Shown here in pieces: positions 1 to 6,687 of a stretch of DNA of 18,675 bases. The position numbers and the translations under genes were made by a program. The notes below the pieces were generated by a model. The model did no database searches, was not told the origin of the DNA, and worked only from the letters and a program-made list of their open reading frames with translations. The DNA lies in contig DFDI01000092.1 of NCBI GenBank assembly GCA_002367635.1, positions 16,307-34,981 on the forward strand, in the 5' to 3' direction. This DNA is from Betaproteobacteria bacterium UBA3031. GTDB lineage: Bacteria > Pseudomonadota > Gammaproteobacteria > Burkholderiales > Eutrophovitaceae. Within the stretch, counting starts at the first letter, position 1. Each line of letters opens with the position of its first letter.

Positions 1-1212
1 TTGGGTCTCCACTTTCGGCCTTTTGATATCAGTATTTGATATTCTCGAAGATACTGGAACAGCTGCTTGATCAGGCCCAGAATTACTCGACACATTAAGT
101 TCTAATTTTTTATTAATCAGTTTTTCAATTGCACGCAGTGATTCATTGTCTGAAGGAGTGCAAAACGATATCGCCTCCCCTTTTTGACCGGCCCGTCCTG
201 TTCGTCCAATGCGGTGCACATAATCTTCAGCATTGTGAGGCAAATCATAATTAACGACGTAAGGTAGCTGATCGATGTCTAGGCCTCGAGCAGCAATATC
301 AGTTGCTACCAAAACCTTAGTTTTATTTGCCTTAAAGTTTTCTAAAGCCGTCGTTCGTTCAATTTGAGAGCGATCGCTGTGTATCGCCTCTGCATTAACA
401 CCCTTGGTTTGCAAATGCCGGGTCAGGCGGTTCGCCCCGATTTTTGTATTACAAAAAACTAGCGCCTGAGTGATTTTGCCTTCATGCAACAATCGCACAA
501 GCTGCCTTGACTTATCTTGTTCAGAAACTTCCAACACAGTATGTTGAATCGTATCGACGACCGTATTTCTAGCTGCTACCTCAATCTTTACGGGATCTCT
601 AAGCCAGGCTCCAGCAACGCGTCTGATCTCCTCAGAATAGGTCGCAGAAAACAATAAAGTTTGCCTTGAAGGGGGAATCAAATCCACAATCCGCTTGATG
701 TCGGGCAAGAAACCCATGTCAAGCATCCTGTCCGCCTCATCCAACACCAAAAATTCTACGGAAGAAAATCTCACGGCATTGGTACCGACATGGTCCAGTA
801 ATCGACCAGGTGTCGCCACAAGCACCTCAACACCAGCACGCAACATAGCGACTTGGGGAGGCATTGGCACGCCACCATAAACACATCCCACTTTAAGCGG
901 AAGGTATTTTCCGTAACGTCGAGCGCTCTCATCAACCTGTGCGGCCAACTCTCGTGTGGGAGTTAAGATAAGCGCTCGAACGGGATGCTTTGCCGGAGAG
1001 GTGCTGGAATTCGCATGAGGAAGTAGTCGATGCAACATCGGCAGTGTGAAACTAGCCGTTTTACCGGTTCCTGTTTGCGCCGCGGCCATAACATCTCTGC
1101 CGCTGAGCACGTTCGGAATCGCTTGTTCTTGTATTGGGGTGGGTTGGGTATATCCTTCTTCAACCACCGCCTTTAAAATTACATCATCAAGGCCTAGATC
1201 AGTAAATTTCAT
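1..1212 (-). CDS. rhlE: DEAD-box ATP-dependent RNA helicase, RhlE type (3' end outside window)
   Basis: ATP-dependent RNA helicase that remodels structured RNA in the cytoplasm, typically in ribosome assembly or RNA decay. From the ATG at 1210-1212 I read 404 residues without a stop to the window edge. The motifs are in the family order: Q-motif region around 20-33 (GYTQPTPIQ), motif I AQTGTGKT 45-52, Ia PTRELA 85-90, Ib TPGR 134-137, II DEAD 158-161, III SAT 189-191, V ARGLDI 308-313 and VI HRIGRTGR 333-340. The last visible 30 residues are a polar tail, so the two RecA domains are complete and only the C-terminal extension is missing. RhlE is preferred over other DEAD-box subfamilies because of the LDEADRMLDMGF and NYDLPHNAEDYVHRIGRTGRAG contexts, but this is recognition by eye. 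The gene diverges from the degenerate tRNA copy at 1349. No strong Shine-Dalgarno is seen. Confidence 0.93.
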   Translation of the reverse strand, partial: MKFTDLGLDDVILKAVVEEGYTQPTPIQEQAIPNVLSGRDVMAAAQTGTGKTASFTLPMLHRLLPHANSSTSPAKHPVRALILTPTRELAAQVDESARRYGKYLPLKVGCVYGGVPMPPQVAMLRAGVEVLVATPGRLLDHVGTNAVRFSSVEFLVLDEADRMLDMGFLPDIKRIVDLIPPSRQTLLFSATYSEEIRRVAGAWLRDPVKIEVAARNTVVDTIQHTVLEVSEQDKSRQLVRLLHEGKITQALVFCNTKIGANRLTRHLQTKGVNAEAIHSDRSQIERTTALENFKANKTKVLVATDIAARGLDIDQLPYVVNYDLPHNAEDYVHRIGRTGRAGQKGEAISFCTPSDNESLRAIEKLINKKLELNVSSNSGPDQAAVPVSSRISNTDIKRPKVETQ

Positions 1213-1261
1213 TCAAACCATTCGATTAGGTTGCATTATTACATCAGGAAAGTAACTCAAT

Positions 1262-1316
1262 TTAGACGTCTAATTCTAAAGAGTCATTAAGAGTTCAGAG
1301 CTGTATTGTAACTCTT
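1262..1316. promoter_or_regulatory. Palindrome and hairpin in the rhlE 5' region
   Basis: A perfect 12-bp palindrome, TTAGACGTCTAA, lies at 1262-1273, about 50 bp before the rhlE start. Next to it is a 7-bp inverted repeat, AAGAGTT 1289-1295 with AACTCTT 1310-1316 (14-nt loop). On the minus strand TACAAT (bases 1305-1310) could be a -10 box for rhlE. That would put the palindrome in the 5' untranslated region. The regulator, if any, is unknown. Confidence 0.35.
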
Positions 1317-1348
1317 TCAGCAAGGTAAGCTAGAATATCGCGTTCTGC

Positions 1349-1421
1349 GCCCCGGTAGTTCAGGGGATAGAGCAGCCCCCTCCTAAGGGGCAGGTCAGAG
1401 GTTCGATTCGTCTCCGGTTTC
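1349..1421 (+). pseudogene. Degenerate tRNA-Arg(CCT) copy
   Basis: This stretch aligns without gaps to the intact tRNA-Arg at 5886 over its first 69 bases with five substitutions. The D arm and the anticodon arm (loop CTCCTAA, anticodon CCT) still fold. The outer anticodon-stem pair is G-C here and A-T in the other copy, a covarying change that suggests past function. The T stem carries a G/G mismatch, and the 3' acceptor strand reads CCGGTTT instead of CCGGGGC, leaving two mismatches and a wobble opposite GCCCCGG. There is no CCA and the discriminator differs. It is probably a pseudogene or a disrupted copy. TAGAAT at 1331-1336 is a plausible -10 box upstream. Confidence 0.7.
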
Positions 1422-1927
1422 TTATTGGCTTCAAAGCCTTACGACCAAAACGCCTAACTAGCTAATCCCGTTTTATGCACTTTTTACCCAATGCCACAGA
1501 TTTGAGTAGTGAACAAGAGCCATTGCGTTTTATGCAAACGTTAGCCACGGAGCATCTTCTGACGTTAATCTCGTGAAGAACTATTAGTTATTCTGCTCCT
1601 AAACACCCCGGGAGTAGCCCCACACAGGCTTACGTGATCTATATAATTGAGCAGATACAAAAAAAGCGGATTGAGAAGTTAAATAAAAACTTACTTAATG
1701 TTCTCGAACATAACTTTCTTCTCTTTCATGTTCTGCATTTGGACTGTCGTCATCCAACACGAGATGTAGTAAGTCTTTTTCGTAATCTGATCCCGTAACT
1801 AGATGCTTGCTCTCCACAGAGTTAGCAACTGCACTACTCTACCAAATAACTCTGCTGTACGATGGGCGAGAGGACTCAGACAGGATAGAATGCGTCCCCA
1901 ACTCACCACCTATTCGAATGCCAACCG
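1422..1927. other. Gene-poor stretch between the tRNA-like copy and uup
   Basis: About 500 bases without a convincing gene. It holds a small hairpin right after the tRNA-like copy (GGCT 1427-1430 with AGCC 1435-1438), the element TTTTATGCA twice (1471-1479 and 1528-1536), and a short acidic minus-strand ORF listed separately. TAGAAT at 1886-1891 could be a -10 box for uup, but no good -35 box is seen. The stretch looks like decayed sequence. Confidence 0.5.
1695..1817 (-). CDS. Possible short acidic ORF or C-terminal gene remnant
   Basis: A 40-codon reading frame on the minus strand from a GTG at 1815-1817 to TAA at 1695-1697. The product is very acidic and hydrophilic, with DYEKDLLHLVLDDDSPNAEH near its middle. 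The composition looks protein-like, but I see no Shine-Dalgarno before the GTG and a stop lies a few codons upstream. It could be the tail of a decayed gene or chance. I do not recognise it. Confidence 0.2.
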   Translation of the reverse strand: MESKHLVTGSDYEKDLLHLVLDDDSPNAEHEREESYVREH

Positions 1928-3817
1928 ATGCCCTTAATTAGACTTGACAAGATATCGATCAACTTCGGTACGCATATACTTTTAGACGAAGTCAATTTTG
2001 GGATTAAGCGCGGCTCGCGCATCGGATTACTCGGAAGAAATGGCGCAGGAAAAACAACGCTAATGAAGCTAGTCGCCGGTGTAATTTCTCCTGATGGAGG
2101 CGAGCGTTGGTTACGGCCCGGGGTTGAAGTCGCGTGGCTGGAACAAAACCTTCCTACTGCCGACGAACAGACAGTTTATGATTTTGTAGCCGATGGACTC
2201 GCAGAAGTTGGTGCACTCCTAAAGCGTTATCACCACCTTACGTTCCACTACGACACCAATAACAGTGACGAACTCGAGCGAGTACAGGGAGAGCTCGAAG
2301 CGAAAAACGGCTGGAGCCTTAGCCAGAAGATCGACACTGTGATCACTCAGCTACAACTCCCGCAAGAGAAGCGCATGTCGGAGCTCTCCGGTGGCTGGCG
2401 CAAACGAGTTGCACTGGCCCGCGCCCTTGTGTGCGAACCGGAACTACTTTTACTAGATGAACCGACGAACCATCTTGATATTCCGGCTATCGAATGGCTA
2501 GAAAAGCAGCTATTAGACTACCGTGGCGCGCTCATGCTAATCACCCACGATCGTAGTTTTTTACAAAATGTAGCCAACAAAATTGTCGAGCTTGACCGCG
2601 GCTCACTCTATCAGTTTGAGGGAGGTTTCGAGCACTTTCTTCGTTATCGTGAGGAGCAGTTCGCGGCTGAACAGAACCTCAACAAGCTGTTCGATAAGAA
2701 ACTTGCCGAAGAGGAAGTATGGATACGCCAAGGAATCAAGGCGCGTCGTACTCGCAATGAGGGCCGAGTAAGGGCACTCGAATCCATGCGCAAAGAACGA
2801 ACTGAGCGAAGGGAGCTACAGGGCAAGGCTAATTTAAAACTTGATATTGCGGAGCGCTCTGGGAAAATTGTGGCCGAGTTGAAGAACATTAGTCATACCT
2901 TCGGAGATAGAAAGATCATTCAAGGCTTCTCCTCCTCGATTATGCGCGGCGATCGCATCGGCATTGTCGGTGCAAATGGGGCGGGAAAATCAACACTAAT
3001 TAAAATAATACTCGGCCAGCTCGCCCCTACTGAAGGCGAAGTTAAGCTTGGCAGCAAACTAGAGGTGGCGTATTTCGATCAGTTACGCGAACACCTAGAT
3101 ATGGAGAAAAACCTGATCGATAATGTCTGCGGTGGGCAAGAGTTCATCGAAATAGATGGTAAACGAAAGCATGCCATCAGCTATCTCGGCGACTTTCTAT
3201 TCACACCAGACAGAGTAAGAACACCCGCCAAGGCGCTGTCTGGCGGCGAACAAAATCGCGCTATACTTGCCAAAGTTTTTAGTAGACCGGCCAACGTTCT
3301 TGTCCTAGACGAACCGACTAACGACTTAGATATTGAAACTCTAGAATTACTTGAAGAAATGCTTTCTAACTTCAAGGGTACAGTTCTACTAGTGAGCCAC
3401 GACCGAAAATTTATGGACAATGTTGTCACCTCAGTCATGGTTTTCGAGAGTGATGGAAATGTGGAAGAATATGTAGGTGGCTATAGCGACTGGGTGCGGC
3501 ATGGAGGCAAGCTGCTAGACGTAGACGTTACTCCAGAAACCTCAAATAATAAGCACAAAACTAAAGCTACCCCTGTAGCCACGCAAGCTGCAAAGCGATC
3601 CTTATCCAATAAGGAAAAACTAGCACTCCAGAAGGCACTCGCTCTCATAGAAACTTTGGAAACAGAACAAACTACTTTGGAAACACTAATTTCTGACCAA
3701 ATCTTCTATGCCTCAGAAATTAGCAAGGTCGAACAGACACTCAAGAGGACTGCGACCATCAAAATTGAACTTTCCGCTGCCTATGCCGCATGGGAAACCT
3801 TAGAGCAAAGTCGATAG
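1928..3817 (+). CDS. uup: ABC-F family ATPase Uup
   Basis: Cytoplasmic ABC-F protein with two ATPase domains and no membrane part. Family members bind the ribosomal E site and act on stalled or misassembled ribosomes; E. coli Uup also affects transposon precise excision and binds DNA. At 629 residues it is close to E. coli Uup (635). Domain 1 has Walker A GRNGAGKT 36-43, signature LSGGW 153-157, Walker B plus D-loop LLLLDEPTNHLD 173-184 and the switch His 207. The charged linker at about 230-315 is the tRNA-facing arm of ABC-F proteins. Domain 2 has Walker A GANGAGKS 348-355, LSGGEQ 438-443, LDEPTNDLD 460-468 and His 491. A C-terminal coiled coil at about 557-627 separates Uup from shorter ABC-F members. 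The ATG at 1928 gives the family N terminus, though its ribosome-binding site is weak. Confidence 0.93.
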   Translation: MPLIRLDKISINFGTHILLDEVNFGIKRGSRIGLLGRNGAGKTTLMKLVAGVISPDGGERWLRPGVEVAWLEQNLPTADEQTVYDFVADGLAEVGALLKRYHHLTFHYDTNNSDELERVQGELEAKNGWSLSQKIDTVITQLQLPQEKRMSELSGGWRKRVALARALVCEPELLLLDEPTNHLDIPAIEWLEKQLLDYRGALMLITHDRSFLQNVANKIVELDRGSLYQFEGGFEHFLRYREEQFAAEQNLNKLFDKKLAEEEVWIRQGIKARRTRNEGRVRALESMRKERTERRELQGKANLKLDIAERSGKIVAELKNISHTFGDRKIIQGFSSSIMRGDRIGIVGANGAGKSTLIKIILGQLAPTEGEVKLGSKLEVAYFDQLREHLDMEKNLIDNVCGGQEFIEIDGKRKHAISYLGDFLFTPDRVRTPAKALSGGEQNRAILAKVFSRPANVLVLDEPTNDLDIETLELLEEMLSNFKGTVLLVSHDRKFMDNVVTSVMVFESDGNVEEYVGGYSDWVRHGGKLLDVDVTPETSNNKHKTKATPVATQAAKRSLSNKEKLALQKALALIETLETEQTTLETLISDQIFYASEISKVEQTLKRTATIKIELSAAYAAWETLEQSR

Positions 3818-3872
3818 CTATATGACAAAAATTCAAGCACTTTTCACCCAGTCAATTAGAGTTCGCCATAGG

Positions 3873-3902
3873 AATCCCGGCTAAGAAGCCAATGCTGGGA
3901 TT
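3873..3902 (+). terminator. Stem-loop downstream of uup, possible terminator
   Basis: A nine-pair stem (AATCCCGGC 3873-3881 with GCTGGGATT 3894-3902, one G-T wobble) closes a 12-nt loop, 55 bases after the uup stop. Only three T residues follow directly, so it is a weak intrinsic terminator or another RNA structure. Confidence 0.4.
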
Positions 3903-4019
3903 TCAAATTGAAGTTGTGATTGGATGGATTGAGGTCACTCTGCGCCACTCTTTCACCGTCTTTCGAGTAGAGCCTACTGCGTCACTTTAAACCTCATTTT
4001 TCCAAAAAAAGATTCGTTT

Positions 4020-4036
4020 ATCCTCTCTGCGAGGAT
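4020..4036 (-). terminator. Weak terminator-like hairpin after the small lipoprotein frame
   Basis: A perfect 6-bp stem with a 5-nt loop (ATCCTC 4020-4025, GAGGAT 4031-4036). On the minus strand it sits 12 bases after the stop of the lipoprotein frame, and a run of seven T follows after about eight bases. The gap before the T-run makes it weaker than a standard terminator. Confidence 0.35.
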
Positions 4037-4048
4037 TGCAAAATCACG

Positions 4049-4246
4049 TTAATCATCATTAAGCGGAATTACCTTAACCGAACATTCAGCACAACTTATA
4101 AAGTTAAGAGTTTCTTGCTTAGGATAAGGAAAACTGTCCTCAAAAATTTGGTCAGCTAGATCATTCGCCGAATTATCCTCTGGATTACAACCAGCGATAA
4201 AAAACATTAATCCAATAACCTTAAGTAAATCTTTTCATCTACTCAT
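4049..4246 (-). pseudogene. Small lipoprotein gene, apparently frameshifted at its start
   Basis: The minus-strand frame ending with TAA at 4049-4051 encodes a textbook lipoprotein N terminus: KDLLKVIGLMFFIAGC, with lipobox IAGC and the acceptor Cys at residue 7 counted from the internal ATG (4205-4207). A short polar, acidic mature part of about 45 residues follows, with two more cysteines as CAEC near the C terminus. The frame is not joined to a good start. An ATG at 4236-4238 is off frame and stops after five codons. An ATG at 4244-4246 is in frame but hits TGA after AGT AGA. Removing one A from the AAAA run after the ATG at 4238 would restore MKDLLKVIG. A strong Shine-Dalgarno-like AGGGGGA lies just upstream. 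So this is a recent frameshift, a sequencing error, or a gene starting at the internal ATG. The function is unknown. Confidence 0.45.
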
Positions 4247-4332
4247 CCCCCTATTCAAATCTAACGGTCTATTTTATTCCACTAATACTAGTCGTTTCGT
4301 TTTGTTCTAAACAGTTCAAGCTAAAAAGCCTA

Positions 4333-4362
4333 TTGACAATACTTCGCCCGTAACAGGATACT
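4333..4362 (+). promoter_or_regulatory. Sigma-70-type promoter of the CBS-domain gene
   Basis: A perfect -35 box TTGACA (4333-4338), an 18-bp spacer and GATACT (4357-4362, four of six matches to TATAAT). Transcription would begin near 4369, giving a very short leader with AAGAGAGG as ribosome-binding site before the ATG at 4384. Confidence 0.65.
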
Positions 4363-4383
4363 AGAGAAGAAAGAGAGGTGATG

Positions 4384-4812
4384 ATGCGAACCGTCAGGCA
4401 AATGATGAATGAAAAGGCACACAGGCTTTTGTCAATCCAACCCGAACATACAGTTTACGATGCACTCCTTCAAATGGCCGAACACGACGTTGGTGCGCTG
4501 ATCGTATTGCGAGGAGAACAATTAGTTGGCATTTTTTCTGAACGAGATTACGCGCGAAAAATTATTCTCGATGGAAAAACATCAAAATTAACTCCCATCT
4601 CCGCTGTCATGACCCACGACGTCATTTGTGTTGATCCTGATAGAACTGCGGACGAATGCATGGCACTCATGACAGAAAAACACGTGAGACACCTCCCGAT
4701 TATCGAGAACAAAGCAGTCGTTGGTCTTATCTCCATCGGGGACGTTGTACGCGAGATGATTTCGGATCAAAAGCATACTATTGAGCAACTAGAGCAATAC
4801 ATCATGAGCTAG
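4384..4812 (+). CDS. Two-CBS-domain protein
   Basis: A 142-residue cytoplasmic protein made almost entirely of a tandem CBS pair (Bateman module), a fold that usually binds adenosine nucleotides and senses energy state. Domain 1 spans about residues 8-62 and contains GIFSERDYARKI; domain 2 spans about 74-130 and contains GLISIGDVVREMI. A short charged helix closes the protein. No enzyme domain is attached, so it belongs to the stand-alone CBS proteins whose partner is generally unknown. In-frame starts exist at 4378 (GTG), 4381 and 4384 (ATG); 4384 is preferred because AGAGAGG ends at 4378, giving a 5-base spacing. It has its own promoter and terminator, so it is probably monocistronic. Confidence 0.88.
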   Translation: MRTVRQMMNEKAHRLLSIQPEHTVYDALLQMAEHDVGALIVLRGEQLVGIFSERDYARKIILDGKTSKLTPISAVMTHDVICVDPDRTADECMALMTEKHVRHLPIIENKAVVGLISIGDVVREMISDQKHTIEQLEQYIMS

Positions 4813-4839
4813 CTTCTATAAAAAATAGCAAGCATTTTT
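4812..4839 (+). terminator. Intrinsic terminator of the CBS-domain gene
   Basis: GCTTCTAT (4812-4819) pairs with ATAG plus AAGC (4825-4833, one bulged C) around an A-rich loop and is followed by ATTTTT. It begins at the last base of the stop codon. Position and T-run fit a factor-independent terminator. Confidence 0.55.
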
Positions 4840-4956
4840 CATCAAACTAATTCTATAATCAGGATAACTTTGGCTTAAAAGAATATGAGTGATGTGAATA
4901 TTCTCGAATGATCGCTTTTTGGTCTTAAGTTCAAGCGAGTAGGTATCTAGAATTTT

Positions 4957-4988
4957 TTGATCGGTCCAGTAATAGACTTAACGATCAA
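4957..4988. repeat. Inverted repeat overlapping the methyltransferase stop
   Basis: A perfect 7-bp inverted repeat, TTGATCG (4957-4963) and CGATCAA (4982-4988), with an 18-base spacer. It overlaps the TGA of the minus-strand methyltransferase. On the minus strand it is followed by A residues rather than T, so it is not a standard terminator. Confidence 0.45.
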
Positions 4989-5605
4989 TAAGGTGCTCGG
5001 CAGTGACAATAAATGAAGTGCTGCACCGAACCCCATGGCGTTTTGTGCTCCTCACTGGAGTGTTCCAGCAGCTCAAATGATGGGCCAAACTCATCATGCA
5101 GTTGATCGGGATCGTATCGGGCCACGGGTAAACCACTGCACTGCTCAGGACCATCAGGTGCAAAGGTAGCCACAATCACATGGCCACCGGGCTTGACTGA
5201 TTTCATGACCTGGCCCACGTACGCCATTCGATCCGCCGGGTCGGTTAGAAAGTGGAAGACGGCACGGTCGTGCCAGATGTCATAAGTCTGCTCAGGAAGC
5301 TCCACAGTTAAAATATCGCCAGTAATCCATGTCACGTTTTGACCGAGGGATCCAAGGCGCCGGCGCGCCACCTCCAGCGCACTTGCAGAAAGATCAAGTA
5401 CCGACACATGTTTGAATCTACCGGTCAGCAAATCATCCACCAATATAGACGAACCTCCCCCTGCATCAAGGATCTTTGCATCGGATGTTGCGCCAATTGA
5501 TCGAATGATCTCCAACGAACGAGTGGCATGTTCTTGAAACCAACTCACCGCATCCGCTGGTTTGGTTTGATAGACCTGCTCCCAATGTTCATACGGCTTG
5601 TCCAT
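4985..5605 (-). CDS. Class I SAM-dependent methyltransferase
   Basis: A soluble 206-residue protein with a single Rossmann-type methyltransferase domain. Motif I is ILDAGGGSS (45-53, the glycine-rich SAM loop), the acidic residue ending strand 2 is D71 (VSVLDLS), GDI follows at 96-98, and the family-specific WHDRAVFHFL is at 111-120. KPGGHVIVATF (138-148) is the strand 5 region, and FAPDGPEQCSGLP follows it. The latter pattern belongs to a widespread family of small bacterial methyltransferases with no settled substrate; some are annotated, unreliably, as thiol or tellurite methyltransferases. The start is well supported by AAAGGAG seven bases before the ATG. By eye the gene is richer in G+C than its neighbours, which with the adjacent gene remnant suggests lateral acquisition. 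The gene points left and converges with the CBS gene. Confidence 0.85.
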   Translation of the reverse strand: MDKPYEHWEQVYQTKPADAVSWFQEHATRSLEIIRSIGATSDAKILDAGGGSSILVDDLLTGRFKHVSVLDLSASALEVARRRLGSLGQNVTWITGDILTVELPEQTYDIWHDRAVFHFLTDPADRMAYVGQVMKSVKPGGHVIVATFAPDGPEQCSGLPVARYDPDQLHDEFGPSFELLEHSSEEHKTPWGSVQHFIYCHCRAPY

Positions 5606-5639
5606 CTCGAGCTCCTTTGCTTTTGCAACCTTACTAACG

Positions 5640-5735
5640 TCAAGGCTTCTTCATTTCAATATGGTGGTGGTGATCTTCCATGGGATCCTTGCCACGGTCA
5701 GCGAGTTGAGCGTCAAACCGTTGATATGGAAGTGC
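5640..5735 (-). pseudogene. His-rich C-terminal remnant upstream of the methyltransferase
   Basis: A 31-codon open stretch on the minus strand ends in TGA at 5640-5642, only 34 bases before the methyltransferase start. The encoded tail contains DAQLADRGKDPMEDHHHHIE and ends MKKP. An in-frame stop lies just upstream and no plausible start precedes the His-rich part except an internal ATG that would give 13 residues. It looks like the last part of a gene that once preceded the methyltransferase in the same operon. The His cluster hints at metal binding, but the family is not recognisable. Confidence 0.35.
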
Positions 5736-5796
5736 TCATGTTAACTTCAAGCCGGTAACCAAGATTGATCATACTTAAGTTTTTATGCTCTTTTTA

Positions 5797-5873
5797 TGCA
5801 CTAGTGCAGCAGATGGTGGGCTAACAGCCTGTTAGAATAACGCCTTCGGCACCATAAAATCTTGATTTATGGT
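5797..5873. repeat. Cluster of three perfect inverted repeats before tRNA-Arg
   Basis: Three perfect dyads lie within 77 bases: TGCACTAGTGCA (5797-5808), CTAACAG-C-CTGTTAG (5821-5835), and ACCATAAA with TTTATGGT (5851-5858 and 5866-5873, 7-base loop). TTAGAATAACGC (5832-5843) resembles TAGAATATCGCG before the left tRNA copy and could hold the -10 box. In that case the third dyad sits in a leader that the left copy lacks. Confidence 0.5.
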
Positions 5874-5885
5874 GTTGGATTCTGC

Positions 5886-5961
5886 GCCCCGGTAGCTCAG
5901 GGGATAGAGCAACCCCCTCCTAAGGGGTAGGTCGGACGTTCGATTCGTCTCCGGGGCGCCA
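5886..5961 (+). tRNA. tRNA-Arg (anticodon CCT)
   Basis: A full cloverleaf of 76 bases including encoded CCA. The acceptor stem is GCCCCGG/CCGGGGC, followed by T8 A9, D arm GCTC/GAGC, anticodon stem ACCCC/GGGGT with loop CTCCTAA, a 5-base variable loop, T stem GGACG/CGTCT (one G-T pair) with loop TTCGATT, and discriminator G. Anticodon CCT reads AGG. It converges with the bioD gene, whose stop is 46 bases away. Confidence 0.95.
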
Positions 5962-6006
5962 CTGATTGTAAACTCTATCACTATCTTCTCACCACCAGAG
6001 CGCCAC

Positions 6007-6684
6007 TCAACCCACAAGCAGCCTATCCAACTGGAATACATCAGGCGCTATATCCTGTGGCGCATCAGAAATGAAAGGGACTCTACCAAGACACGACCCG
6101 CCTAACTGCTCCTGCAACGTCTTAAAGTTTTCTTCTGGAAAAGAATAATTTGGATCAACGAAGTTAGCCACCCAACCAGCAAAATCTAATCCCCGACAAT
6201 CAATTGCCTCCCGCGTCAACATCGCATGATTCACGCACCCAAGTCTCATTCCAACAACTAAAATGATCGGAAAATTTAACTCAACCGCTAAGTCAGCAGT
6301 CGTCCAACTCGAACTCAGCGGTATGTTAAAGCCCCCTACCCCTTCAACAAACGCATATTGCGCGAGAGTAATCGACGAACGGAGATGCTTCATCACGATA
6401 TTTTTATCGATTACTTTTTGCTCTAGGCTTGCTGCTATCTCTGGCGCACAGGGTTTACGAAACTGATAACTGCATATCTGATCAATACTGATCGGCGGAT
6501 CACAAACTTGGCTCAAACGTAAGACATCCTCGTTAACCCAAACGCCATCCACGTAATCCTGACCCGCAGCTATCGGCTTAAGACCCACACAGGTATGACC
6601 GGCTTTTACTACGGCGGACACTAAACCCACTGTTATCGTAGTTTTTCCGATCTCGGTATCAGTGCCGGTCACAAAATACTGCAT
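6007..6684 (-). CDS. bioD: Dethiobiotin synthetase BioD
   Basis: ATP-dependent carboxylation and ring closure of 7,8-diaminononanoate to dethiobiotin, the penultimate step of biotin synthesis, in the cytoplasm. The 225-residue length is normal. The P-loop is GTDTEIGKT at 7-15 (catalytic Lys14, Thr15), the substrate-binding KPIAAG is at 36-41 (usual form KPVASG), and EGVGGFNIPL at about 114-123 matches the conserved EGAGG region. The gene is the last of the bioA-bioF-bioD operon and begins three bases after the bioF stop, so translation is probably coupled. It ends close to the oppositely transcribed tRNA-Arg. Confidence 0.95.
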   Translation of the reverse strand: MQYFVTGTDTEIGKTTITVGLVSAVVKAGHTCVGLKPIAAGQDYVDGVWVNEDVLRLSQVCDPPISIDQICSYQFRKPCAPEIAASLEQKVIDKNIVMKHLRSSITLAQYAFVEGVGGFNIPLSSSWTTADLAVELNFPIILVVGMRLGCVNHAMLTREAIDCRGLDFAGWVANFVDPNYSFPEENFKTLQEQLGGSCLGRVPFISDAPQDIAPDVFQLDRLLVG

Positions 6685-6687
6685 GGC

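Noticed and set aside
3844..3990. Plus-strand frame after uup containing IEVVIGWIEVTLRHSFTVFR
   Set aside because: Only about 32 codons follow its ATG, there is no ribosome-binding site, and the frame runs through the post-uup stem-loop.
5655..5690. His codons next to BamHI and NcoI sites, resembling a cloning-vector tag
   Set aside because: The surrounding sequence is not vector-like and the His run is only four residues in a longer natural-looking tail, so contamination is not supported.
5836..5854. GCCTTCGGCACCA-like string resembling the 3' end of another tRNA
   Set aside because: No T arm or other cloverleaf parts can be folded upstream, so it is not supported as a tRNA fragment.
1349..5961. 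Classical integrative element at a tRNA gene
   Set aside because: No integrase, excisionase or mobilisation gene is present and the duplicated portion is the 5' part of the tRNA. Only the weaker claim of a tRNA-bracketed segment is kept as a finding.
5832..6041. 69-codon minus-strand frame across the tRNA-Arg
   Set aside because: It is the complement of a confident tRNA plus the bioD 3' end; tRNA antisense frames are commonly called in error.
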